Positions 54,493-61,949 of a stretch of DNA of 64,000 nucleotides are shown piece by piece. The stretch is from Komagataeibacter sucrofermentans DSM 15973 (lineage in GTDB: Bacteria > Pseudomonadota > Alphaproteobacteria > Acetobacterales > Acetobacteraceae). Made by a program: the position numbers and the translations under genes. Numbering within the stretch: the first letter of the stretch is position 1; each line of letters begins with the position of its first letter. The stretch is from NCBI RefSeq assembly GCF_040581405.1, contig NZ_CP137157.1, forward strand, positions 1,802,001 through 1,866,000. The letters are read 5' to 3'. The notes under the pieces were generated by a model, which had not been told where the DNA came from, ran no database searches, and saw only the letters and a list, made by a program, of their open reading frames with translations.

Positions 54493-56199
54493 TCAGGCTC
54501 CGATCGGTTCGGGCTGCATGGATTTCGGGGCGGCCATGCGGGCGGCGAGATGATGTCGCGTTTCGGCTTCCTGCCAGGCCTCACGGGCCTGATGCCGGAT
54601 CGTGTCGGCATCCCACCCAAGGGTTTCGCCCGCGATGGCGGCCACTTCGTGCGTGACTTCGGGCGTTAACGCGCCGGACAGGGCAATGGTGGTGCGGCGG
54701 TAGAGAATATCCGCCACATGCCGGACCTGTTCATGGCGTGCGATGAACATGATTTCCCGGCTTGTATGGGATGGCAGGCTGCGCAGGGGCGCATCGGGCG
54801 CAAGACCGCAGAACCGCGCAATTTCCTCCGCCAGCGTGCCGTAACGGCCAAACAAAACGCGCGCCCGTTCACGCGCAATGGTGCTGGTCGTGGCCAGACG
54901 GTCAATATGGGCCTCAAGGTCCGCAGGGCGGGGATAACCGCGACCGCCCCCGATTGGCAGCGACCGGGTGGAGACCTGCCGCACCCGGCCCAGACGGGGC
55001 AGGATGGTGTCCGCCACTTCCTCCGCCAGCCCGCGAAACGTTGTCCATTTGCCCCCTACCAGCGAGAACAGCGCAACCGTTCCCAGCCGGTCCTCATGCA
55101 CGATATGGTCACGGCTGATCGCGCCAGGGTCGGACGCGTTACCCGCGGGCAAAGGGCGCACGCCACTGTAGCGGTAAATCACGTCGGACGCATCAAACCC
55201 GAAACCGGGGAACAGCGCGCCCAGCATATCGAGCATGTAGGACTGTTCCGCATCGGTGCAGATGGCCGCGTCCGGATCAGCAATAGGGATATCGGTCGAC
55301 CCCACCAGCACGTGGCCCAGAAAGGGATAGGCCAGGCAGATCCGCCCGTCCGGTGTGCCGAAATACACCATGTTCCCGCCCAGTTCGCGCAAAAGCCCCT
55401 CATGGCGCAGCACCAGGTGCGACCCCTTTGTGCCGCCGATATAACGGGTGGGCACGCCAAGGGCGGCATTGACCTGATCGATCCACGCCCCGCCCGCATT
55501 GACCACGACGGGCGCACGCGCCCGCCATGACTGCCCGCGTGGTCGGTCATGCAGGCTCACGATGCCATCATGAAAGAACTCAACATGGGTATAGGTCGCG
55601 ACATGACAGCCGTCCTGCGCCTGCACTGCATCGTGCACGCATTCATAGCCCAGCCGTTCGGGCTGGCTGATTGCTGCGTCATAATACTGCGCACAGGCCA
55701 TGACGGTGCTGCTCATATGCGGCCAGCGCGCCCGGGCCTGCCGGCCTGAAAACAGGCGGTGCCGGGGCATAACGCGGGCATGACGGCCAAGGAAGTCATA
55801 GATGAGCAGGCCCAGTTCGAGCACCAGCGCCCCCCGGTCCGTCATTTTGCCGCCCAGGCGCAGGAAGCGGCGTATGGAAGGCACGATCCCGCCAAACCAT
55901 GAGCGGACGGGCACGGTGGTGGGTAATGGATGAACGACATGCGGCGCATTGCGCAGCAGCAGGTTACGCTCCAGCGTGGATTGCGCGACCAGGCGGAACT
56001 CCCCGGTTTCAAGATATTTGATCCCGCCATGGATCAGGCGCGAGGGGGCGCTCGACGTGCCGCTACAGATATCTCCCCGGTCCACCAGCAGCACACGCAC
56101 ACCCTGCACGGCCAGTTCACGCATCAGCCCTGCGCCATTGATCCCGGCGCCGATGATGATGACATCATAATCCTTCACCGGAGGCAGGACGGTATTCAT
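54493..56199 (-). CDS. eryB: GlpD-family FAD dehydrogenase, probably erythritol 4-phosphate dehydrogenase
   Basis: A 568-residue membrane-associated flavoprotein of the glycerol 3-phosphate dehydrogenase family. The FAD-binding motif is DVIIIGAGINGAGLMRELA, followed by SGTSSAPSRLIHGGIKYLE; further motifs include GGAWIDQVNAALG and GTKGSHLVLRH. The C-terminal DAO_C domain is present. In erythritol pathways EryB oxidises L-erythritol 4-phosphate to L-3-tetrulose 4-phosphate and passes electrons to quinone. It overlaps the FGGY kinase gene by four bases. GlpD itself is possible, but no glpF or glpK is present; the kinase beside it is of the wider FGGY group. Confidence 0.78.
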   Translation of the reverse strand: MNTVLPPVKDYDVIIIGAGINGAGLMRELAVQGVRVLLVDRGDICSGTSSAPSRLIHGGIKYLETGEFRLVAQSTLERNLLLRNAPHVVHPLPTTVPVRSWFGGIVPSIRRFLRLGGKMTDRGALVLELGLLIYDFLGRHARVMPRHRLFSGRQARARWPHMSSTVMACAQYYDAAISQPERLGYECVHDAVQAQDGCHVATYTHVEFFHDGIVSLHDRPRGQSWRARAPVVVNAGGAWIDQVNAALGVPTRYIGGTKGSHLVLRHEGLLRELGGNMVYFGTPDGRICLAYPFLGHVLVGSTDIPIADPDAAICTDAEQSYMLDMLGALFPGFGFDASDVIYRYSGVRPLPAGNASDPGAISRDHIVHEDRLGTVALFSLVGGKWTTFRGLAEEVADTILPRLGRVRQVSTRSLPIGGGRGYPRPADLEAHIDRLATTSTIARERARVLFGRYGTLAEEIARFCGLAPDAPLRSLPSHTSREIMFIARHEQVRHVADILYRRTTIALSGALTPEVTHEVAAIAGETLGWDADTIRHQAREAWQEAETRHHLAARMAAPKSMQPEPIGA

Positions 56200-57800
56200 G
56201 AAGGAATTCCCCCCATGGCTGTCGCATGATGGGCGTGCAGATGCATGGCGGCAGGATGGGCCCCGGATACAGGCTCCGGCTGTAACGGTGCCGGGGGCGA
56301 CATATCATACAGCGCGCGCCAGAACGGGCGCATGACCTGCGCCAGCGCCACATAACGATGATAGATGCCATCATACACCGCCACCTGCGCCGGTTGCGGG
56401 CCATAGGTCCGCAGCGACACATCCAGCCCCGCCACGGCGTGTTCAAGATCGGGCTGCATGCCCACCGCCACCGCCCCGGTCAGGGCCGCACCGAGTGCGC
56501 CTGCTTCCCGCACGGAAGAGACATCGACCGGCCTGTCCAGCACATCGGCAAACAGTTGCGCGATTGCAGGCTGGCCGCTGCCGCCACCAGATATGCCCAC
56601 GCGCGCTACCGGCCCCGTCTGGCACAGTGCGCTGACATGCATGCGATGGTTGAACACCATGCCTTCCACCATCGCCTGCAACAGATCGGTCCGGTCATGC
56701 CATGACTGCACGCCAAAAAATGATGCGCTGGCAGGGGCTGCATAAGGGGAGCCGAACAGGAAAGGATGGAAAAGCGGAACCGTGCGCGCGTGACGGGCAG
56801 CGCTCAGGCGCTCTTCCACCTCGCGCATCAATATCGTCGTGGCATCCCCGTTTCCAGGCAGGAGCAGGCGTGCCATCCATTCCAGATTGCTCGACGACGC
56901 AGGCGAGATTGCCATGCAGTTCCACAATCCCCGGCGGTAGCCTGCGCGACAGGCCCAGCCCTCCCCTGTAACGGGCCTGTCGCGGAAGACCTCGTTTATA
57001 GAAAACGTACCAGCCGTAAGCGACATGTCGCCCGGCCGTGTGTGACCCATGCCCACGGCGGCGGCCGTTACATCATGCAACCCCGCCGAAACCGGCGTGC
57101 CCGCCAGCAGGCCCGTTGCTGCGGCGGCGCTGGCCGTGACCGTTCCGGCCCGTGCGCAGGAATCCAGCATGGGCGGCAGGCAGTCACGCATGGCCTCCAG
57201 GCCGAGAATATCCAGTATGGCGGCACTGTACTGCTGCGTATGCAGATCGGTAAAGGCCGTGCTGGCCTCGGTTATGTCTGTTGCGACTTCTCCCGTCAGG
57301 CACAGCCGGATCCAGTCCTTGGCAAACAGGATGGAGCCGATGGCATGATAGCGGTCCGGCTCATGCGCCCGTATCCATGCCAGCAGGGTATTGGCGGAAT
57401 AGGCATAAGACCGTTGCCCCGCCAGCGGCACAAGCTGATCCAGAACCCCGCTTTGCCGCCAGTGGTCATGCAGGTCAGTCGCGCGGCTATCGAGCGACAT
57501 GATCCCGCGCCCCAGCGGGTTGCCCATGCGGTCGAGCAGGAACAGCCCGTCGCCATGCGCTGTTACGCCCACTGCGGCAATGGCCTGACCGTTCAGGCCC
57601 GCATCATCGAGCGCCATGCGGATGGTTGCGGCCACGCCCTGCCAGACCTCGCCCATGTCGCGTTCGACATGGTGCGGGCGGTCCATATGCTGGGCCACGC
57701 GACTGCGCCCCGTGCCCACGATTTCACCTTCAGGGGAAAAAATGACCGCCTTGGTGGCGGTCGAGCCGCAGTCAATTCCGATAATGAAGTTCCGGCGCAT
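56196..57800 (-). CDS. eryA: FGGY-family carbohydrate kinase, probably erythritol kinase
   Basis: 534 residues from the ATG at 57800, which has AGGAGG seven bases upstream; a start at 57827 is in frame but has no site. The ATP-binding region at the N terminus reads FIIGIDCGSTATKAVIF, and the FGGY core motif is seen as GISGGGSGQPAIAQLFADVL near 445. The protein is of the xylulose/erythritol kinase type. Next to a GlpD-like dehydrogenase, and divergent from a DeoR regulator, it fits EryA, which phosphorylates erythritol to L-erythritol 4-phosphate. Other polyol or ketose substrates remain possible. Confidence 0.78.
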   Translation of the reverse strand: MRRNFIIGIDCGSTATKAVIFSPEGEIVGTGRSRVAQHMDRPHHVERDMGEVWQGVAATIRMALDDAGLNGQAIAAVGVTAHGDGLFLLDRMGNPLGRGIMSLDSRATDLHDHWRQSGVLDQLVPLAGQRSYAYSANTLLAWIRAHEPDRYHAIGSILFAKDWIRLCLTGEVATDITEASTAFTDLHTQQYSAAILDILGLEAMRDCLPPMLDSCARAGTVTASAAAATGLLAGTPVSAGLHDVTAAAVGMGHTRPGDMSLTAGTFSINEVFRDRPVTGEGWACRAGYRRGLWNCMAISPASSSNLEWMARLLLPGNGDATTILMREVEERLSAARHARTVPLFHPFLFGSPYAAPASASFFGVQSWHDRTDLLQAMVEGMVFNHRMHVSALCQTGPVARVGISGGGSGQPAIAQLFADVLDRPVDVSSVREAGALGAALTGAVAVGMQPDLEHAVAGLDVSLRTYGPQPAQVAVYDGIYHRYVALAQVMRPFWRALYDMSPPAPLQPEPVSGAHPAAMHLHAHHATAMGGIPS

Positions 57801-57844
57801 CTTCGACCTCCTGCTATCGAGCAGCATGATGACGGATTCACTAT

Positions 57845-57877
57845 GTTATATATAACAACTATAGTGTTATATATAAC
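57845..57877. promoter_or_regulatory. twin GTTATATATAAC palindromes upstream of the kinase gene
   Basis: Two perfect copies of the 12-base palindrome GTTATATATAAC stand at 57845-57856 and 57866-57877, 21 bases apart, i.e. two turns of the helix. They are 45-77 bases before the kinase start, in the region shared with the divergent DeoR gene. They are strong candidates for a DeoR operator. Confidence 0.7.
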
Positions 57878-57968
57878 GCATATTAATGTGATCCCAGAGG
57901 CCGGGAACCGGACCGGATTGTGTGCAGGAGGCTGGCCAGCCATTGCGATGGCCACATTGAATGTGACA

Positions 57969-57997
57969 CGCGTAACAGGTATCCCTTACGTTACGCG
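57969..57997. promoter_or_regulatory. inverted repeat before the divergent DeoR gene
   Basis: CGCGTAAC at 57969-57976 and GTTACGCG at 57990-57997 form an 8-bp inverted repeat, 40-68 bases before the DeoR start. It may be an autoregulatory site. Confidence 0.4.
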
Positions 57998-58036
57998 CCT
58001 ACCTGTTGACCCTGCGGATGAAGATCGATTGCCAGT

Positions 58037-58870
58037 ATGACCGACAACACGGGCCTGTCACATTCCCCGGCTTCCACGCGCCCGGCCCGACGGGGCGACA
58101 ACACGGCACGCCAGCAACGCATCCTTGACCTGCTGCTTGAAACGGGCAACGCCACCATTGACGCGCTGGCCGCCCATTTTGATGTCAGCCGCATGACCAT
58201 TCACCGTGATGCCAACGCGCTGGCACAACAGGGACTGGTGGAAAAGCTGCATGGCGGCCTTGCCCTGCGCAACCGCACCGCCACGCAGAAAACCGTAACC
58301 TACCGCACGGCCCTGGCCAGAGAGGGCAAGCAGGCGATCATTGCCCGCGCCATATCGCTGATCCGGCCGGAACAGGTTCTGGTGCTGGATGATTCAACCA
58401 CCGTAGCCGAGATGCTGCCCCTGCTGCCCGCGCTTGCCCCGCTGACCATCATTACAAACGCCATGGGCGTGATCGAGGCACTGGCCCCCTACCCCGACCT
58501 GCGCCTGATCTGCCTGGGGGGTGATTACAACCGGCCCCGCAATGCCTTTTTCGGTTTGATATGCGAACAGGCGGCGCAGGGCCTGCATGCCAATACAATG
58601 TTCCTGTCCACGTCCGTCATCCACAATGGCACGGCCTTCCAGAGCAACCCGGACATCATCAAGATCAAGCGCGTGCTCATGGAAATCTGCGACCAGACGG
58701 TTTTGCTGGTGGACAGTTCAAAATTCCGCAAAGGCGGCCTCTACCGACTGGCGGGCCTTGATACATTTGATCATGTACTGACGGATGCCCAGATCGAACC
58801 CGCCATGTATGAAAAACTGAAAGCTGCCAATATACCACTGGAAATCTGCCAGCCCCGCGATCGATCCTAG
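58037..58870 (+). CDS. DeoR-family regulator divergent from the kinase operon
   Basis: A 277-residue regulator. The HTH ([21 protein letters not shown]) is at about 50-70, and the sensor domain includes VLDDSTTVAEMLPLL, ICLGGDYNRPRNAFFG and LLVDSSKFRKGG. It is clearly paralogous to the DeoR protein at 51721. It starts 237 bases from the divergent kinase gene; twin palindromes in the gap suggest that it represses the kinase-dehydrogenase-aldolase unit. Its effector is likely a phosphorylated tetrose or polyol, by analogy with GlpR. Confidence 0.88.
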   Translation: MTDNTGLSHSPASTRPARRGDNTARQQRILDLLLETGNATIDALAAHFDVSRMTIHRDANALAQQGLVEKLHGGLALRNRTATQKTVTYRTALAREGKQAIIARAISLIRPEQVLVLDDSTTVAEMLPLLPALAPLTIITNAMGVIEALAPYPDLRLICLGGDYNRPRNAFFGLICEQAAQGLHANTMFLSTSVIHNGTAFQSNPDIIKIKRVLMEICDQTVLLVDSSKFRKGGLYRLAGLDTFDHVLTDAQIEPAMYEKLKAANIPLEICQPRDRS

Positions 58871-58929
58871 AGGCGGCCTGCATTCACGGATTTTATTTGA
58901 ATTCACGGCTTAAAGGAGCGCATGAGCCC

Positions 58930-59436
58930 TTAGGCCGCGGCATGCTGGTTTACGCTCATCGCGGCGATGTGCGTCAGTTTCTGGTCAGCAGATTTTTCTT
59001 CTTCAAGTGTGCGTTCCAGAACGGCCGCGCAGTCGGCACGGCCAAGCTGCCGGGCATAGGCGACAAGGCTGCCATAACGGGTTATTTCATAATGCTCGAC
59101 AGCCTGCGCCGCCGAGAGCATGGCAGCATCACGCACCTCGGGATCATCGCAGTCGCTGATGATATCCTTTGCCTCGGCAAGGATTCCATCCATGGCCTGA
59201 CAGGTCACGCCTTTAACAGGCTGACCATGCATCTGGAATACCTGCTCGAGCCTGCGTACATGCTCCTGTGTTTCGGTCAGATGATGCTGGAACGCGGCCT
59301 TAAGGTCCGGTTCAGTCGCCTTTTCCGCCATGGCGGGCAGGTTTTTCACGATCTGGTTTTCGGCATAATAGATATCCTGAAGCGTATGCACGAACAGATC
59401 ATCAAGGGTTTTTATCGGTTTTGAAAACAGGCCCAT
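58930..59436 (-). CDS. YciE-type ferritin-like protein (DUF892)
   Basis: A 168-residue four-helix protein. The start reads KTLDDLFVHTLQDIYYAENQIVKNLP, and Glu-His pairs in each half (e.g. AFQHHLTETQEHVRRLEQVF and SAAQAVEHYEITRYG) match the YciE/DUF892 iron-binding pattern. The family is linked to stress responses but its biochemical role is not settled. It is transcribed in the same direction as the KGG-type gene 118 bases upstream; these two families often occur together. Confidence 0.92.
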   Translation of the reverse strand: MGLFSKPIKTLDDLFVHTLQDIYYAENQIVKNLPAMAEKATEPDLKAAFQHHLTETQEHVRRLEQVFQMHGQPVKGVTCQAMDGILAEAKDIISDCDDPEVRDAAMLSAAQAVEHYEITRYGSLVAYARQLGRADCAAVLERTLEEEKSADQKLTHIAAMSVNQHAAA

Positions 59437-59506
59437 TGTTCTTCTCCATTTTCAAAAAGATATTCGTTACCTGACTGGCGTGGGGCAGATCGGAGACTGC
59501 CAACCT

Positions 59507-59540
59507 CCGGGAACGCCAGCGCTATTGCTGGCGCCCCCGG
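59507..59540 (-). terminator. hairpin between the KGG-type and YciE genes
   Basis: CGCCAGC at 59514-59520 pairs with GCTGGCG at 59527-59533, and the flanking CCGGG/CCCGG extend the stem. It lies 15-48 bases after the KGG-type stop codon. It may limit read-through into the YciE gene. Confidence 0.5.
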
Positions 59541-59554
59541 TCTTCAACATATAG

Positions 59555-59833
59555 TCAGCTGTTTTTATGGCTCTGCTGGCCAGCTTTTACATGCTGTTCA
59601 TGCGTGCCGCCCCGGGTGCCGGTAGTGTGCTGGCCCTCGTCTTTCCCACCATGCGACGTGCCGGTGTTCTTGTGGCTCTGCTCACCGGCCTTGACATGCT
59701 GTTCATGCGTGCCGCCCCGGGTGCCGGTGGTGTGCTGACCTTCGTCTTTCCCACCATGCGATGTGCCGGTGTTCTTGTGGCTCTGCTCACCGGCCTTGAC
59801 GTGCTGTTCATGGCTGCCGCCCTGATTTGCCAT
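59555..59833 (-). CDS. KGG-type hydrophilic repeat protein
   Basis: 92 residues from the ATG at 59833 with AAGGA eight bases upstream. The protein is strongly hydrophilic and made of two and a half copies of a 35-residue unit (105 bases per unit) with the pattern HEQHVKAGEQSHKNTG...SHGGKDEGQHTTGTR. It has no cysteine, almost no hydrophobic residue, and is rich in Gly, His, Gln and Lys, like GsiB and other desiccation-linked KGG proteins. It lies upstream of the YciE gene. Function is inferred from composition. Confidence 0.78.
   Translation of the reverse strand: MANQGGSHEQHVKAGEQSHKNTGTSHGGKDEGQHTTGTRGGTHEQHVKAGEQSHKNTGTSHGGKDEGQHTTGTRGGTHEQHVKAGQQSHKNS
59591..59800. repeat. 105-base tandem repeat within the KGG-type gene
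   Basis: The DNA repeats with a period of 105 bases (for example the same segment starts at 59591 and 59696), with few changes between copies, which points to recent duplication or to ongoing repeat-number change. Confidence 0.75.
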
Positions 59834-59872
59834 TGGTCCATTCCTTTTTGCTGATAGAGAACGGTCGTTCAT

Positions 59873-60426
59873 CCGACCGTCACATCACAAACCACTCGAC
59901 TTGAATTCAGTTTCAAAAATTCAGCAGAAAAATTATTTTTAAAAATAAAAACAAACAGGACCAACCATATATACTTAAATTATATTATTGTAGTGGAACG
60001 TTATAATTGATGATTATTCTCCACAAACGCACGCATGTGTCACAGGCATTCTGATACAGGCTGATACAGATGGCATCAGCATGAGGATGGCGAAAGGTCG
60101 CTTTCAGGGCATGCCATCAGTCTTTACCTGCATGGCGCAGGCCTGTACCCACGCCTGCTGCCCCGCTCACTCCCGGCGCGTTTGCAATATCATTGTCGAA
60201 AAATTTTCCCATAACAGTTCCAGTATTCATCCGATGTATATTGATATGGATTCATTCTCACGACAACGGGATAAAGAATTACCGGTATTATAATGGCCGC
60301 CAGACAGACGCCAGTGAAAATTCCATACACCCGTTTTCACGCATGACGGCGCAACCAGCGGCCCCCTCATGCCTTAAACCCTGTAACTGCCCCAGACAAA
60401 ACCAGATACCGCCGGAGCGATTTCCC
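59873..60426. other. gene-poor stretch before the aldehyde oxidoreductase operon
   Basis: 554 bases without a recognised gene. Bases about 59920-60010 are AT-rich and should hold the promoter of the KGG-type gene, and probably that of the paoABC-like operon is in the rest. Small frames here have no ribosome site or family. Confidence 0.4.
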
Positions 60427-60933
60427 ATGACCCGTGAGTCTGTCGCCATCCCGTGTCGCCTTCAGATCAATGGCCAGAGTTACGCTGCTGACCTGCCGCC
60501 ATCCGTCACGTTACTCGATCTGCTGCGCGAGCGGCTTGACCTGACCGGCACGAAAAAGGGATGCGATCATGGCCAATGTGGGGCCTGCACCGTGCTGGTA
60601 AATGGAAAGCGGGTCAAAAGCTGCCTTATCCTCGCTGTCTCGATCCCGGATGCCGCAATCACGACCATTGAGGGGATCAGCCAGAACGACCGGTTACACC
60701 CGATGCAGCAGGCCTTTATTGATTCAGATGCCTTCCAGTGCGGTTACTGCACGCCGGGACAGATCATGTCGGCCATTGCCCTGCTGGAGGAAGGTCATAT
60801 CCATTCCCGCGCGGAAATCCGTGAGTTCATGAGCGGCAATCTATGCCGTTGCGGCGCCTATAACGGCATAATCGACGCCATCGAACGGGTCGTGCGCCAG
60901 CAGCACCCCAACCCGGCCGGAGCGGCGGCATGA
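60427..60933 (+). CDS. paoA: aldehyde oxidoreductase, [2Fe-2S] subunit (PaoA/YagT type)
   Basis: 168 residues from the ATG at 60427, with GGAG ten bases upstream; an ATG at 60343 is in frame but the added part does not look like a signal peptide. The plant-ferredoxin cluster cysteines are 46, 51, 54 and 66 (GCDHGQCGAC), and the second cluster uses Cys105, 108, 140 and 142 (QCGYC, CRC). This small subunit passes electrons from the molybdenum centre. It overlaps the FAD subunit gene by four bases. E. coli PaoA has a Tat signal for export; none is clear here. Confidence 0.9.
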   Translation: MTRESVAIPCRLQINGQSYAADLPPSVTLLDLLRERLDLTGTKKGCDHGQCGACTVLVNGKRVKSCLILAVSIPDAAITTIEGISQNDRLHPMQQAFIDSDAFQCGYCTPGQIMSAIALLEEGHIHSRAEIREFMSGNLCRCGAYNGIIDAIERVVRQQHPNPAGAAA

Positions 60934-61937
60934 GAAGTTTTTCGTATTCCCGCCCCTCTACCTTCGCTGAAGCCTGCCATGATTCCGAACACACGCGCTT
61001 CCTCGCAGGCGGGACGAACCTGATCGACCTCATGAAATCAGATGTCGAACGCCCGCGTCATGTGGTTGATATCGGCTCCCTGCCGATGCGCCATATCGAG
61101 GACCGGCCCGATGGCGGGCTGCGTCTTGGCGCACTTGTAACCAATGCCGATACAGCGGCCCACCCCCTTGTGACCGACCGCTACCCCCTGCTCGCCTCGG
61201 CCATCCTTGCGGGCGCCAGCCCGCAGATCCGCAACATGGCCACCAATGGCGGTAACCTGAACCAGAGAACGCGCTGCCATTATTTTTATGATCCGGCCAT
61301 GGCTTGCAACAAACGTTCGCCCGGCACGGGATGCAGCGCACGGGGCGGTCGCAACCGGATCATGGCCGTGCTGGGCACCAGTGACGCGTGCATCGCCACC
61401 TTCCCCTCAGACATGTGCATTGCCCTCGCCGCCCTCAACGCCACGATCAACCTGCACGGCCCGAATGGCGAGCGCGTGGTTGGCATGCGTGACTACCATT
61501 GCCTGCCCGGTGATACGCCATGGCGCGATAACATCCTGCAACCGGGTGAAATCGTGACCGCCATCGACCTGCCGCCCGCGCCGTTCGGTCCGCACCATAC
61601 CTATCTCAAGGTGCGTGACCGGCTGTCCTTCGCGTTTGCAATCGTCTCGGTAGCCGTGGGCCTGCGCATGAAGGATGGCCAGATCGAACGTGGCAGCATC
61701 GCGCTTGGTGGCATGGGCACAAAACCGTGGTGCGTGCCGCAGGCCGAGGCGCTGCTTGAGGGCCAGTCGCCGTCGCATTCGCTTTTCCGCGATGTTGCCG
61801 GGCGGTTGCTACACGGAGCCGTGGCGGACCGTGACAATGCCGCCAAGATCCGGCTGGCGCCGCGCGTGATCGAACGTGCGTTGTGGCAGGCTGCATCCGG
61901 CACGCCGCAATCCCAGACAGACAAGACCATTCGCTGA
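60930..61937 (+). CDS. paoB: aldehyde oxidoreductase, FAD subunit (PaoB/YagS type)
   Basis: A 335-residue FAD-binding subunit of the xanthine dehydrogenase family. The FAD loop LAGGTNLIDLMK is near residue 25. The stretch TRCHYFYDPAMACNKRSPGTGC carries Cys116, 126 and 135, matching the extra [4Fe-4S] insertion found in E. coli PaoB but not in ordinary xanthine dehydrogenases. It overlaps paoA by four bases, and the molybdenum subunit follows 12 bases downstream. Confidence 0.92.
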   Translation: MRSFSYSRPSTFAEACHDSEHTRFLAGGTNLIDLMKSDVERPRHVVDIGSLPMRHIEDRPDGGLRLGALVTNADTAAHPLVTDRYPLLASAILAGASPQIRNMATNGGNLNQRTRCHYFYDPAMACNKRSPGTGCSARGGRNRIMAVLGTSDACIATFPSDMCIALAALNATINLHGPNGERVVGMRDYHCLPGDTPWRDNILQPGEIVTAIDLPPAPFGPHHTYLKVRDRLSFAFAIVSVAVGLRMKDGQIERGSIALGGMGTKPWCVPQAEALLEGQSPSHSLFRDVAGRLLHGAVADRDNAAKIRLAPRVIERALWQAASGTPQSQTDKTIR

Positions 61938-61949
61938 AGGATAGTCGCC

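Noticed and set aside
59591-59800. CRISPR array
   Set aside because: The repeats are contiguous 105-base units in frame within a coding sequence, with no spacers and no cas genes.
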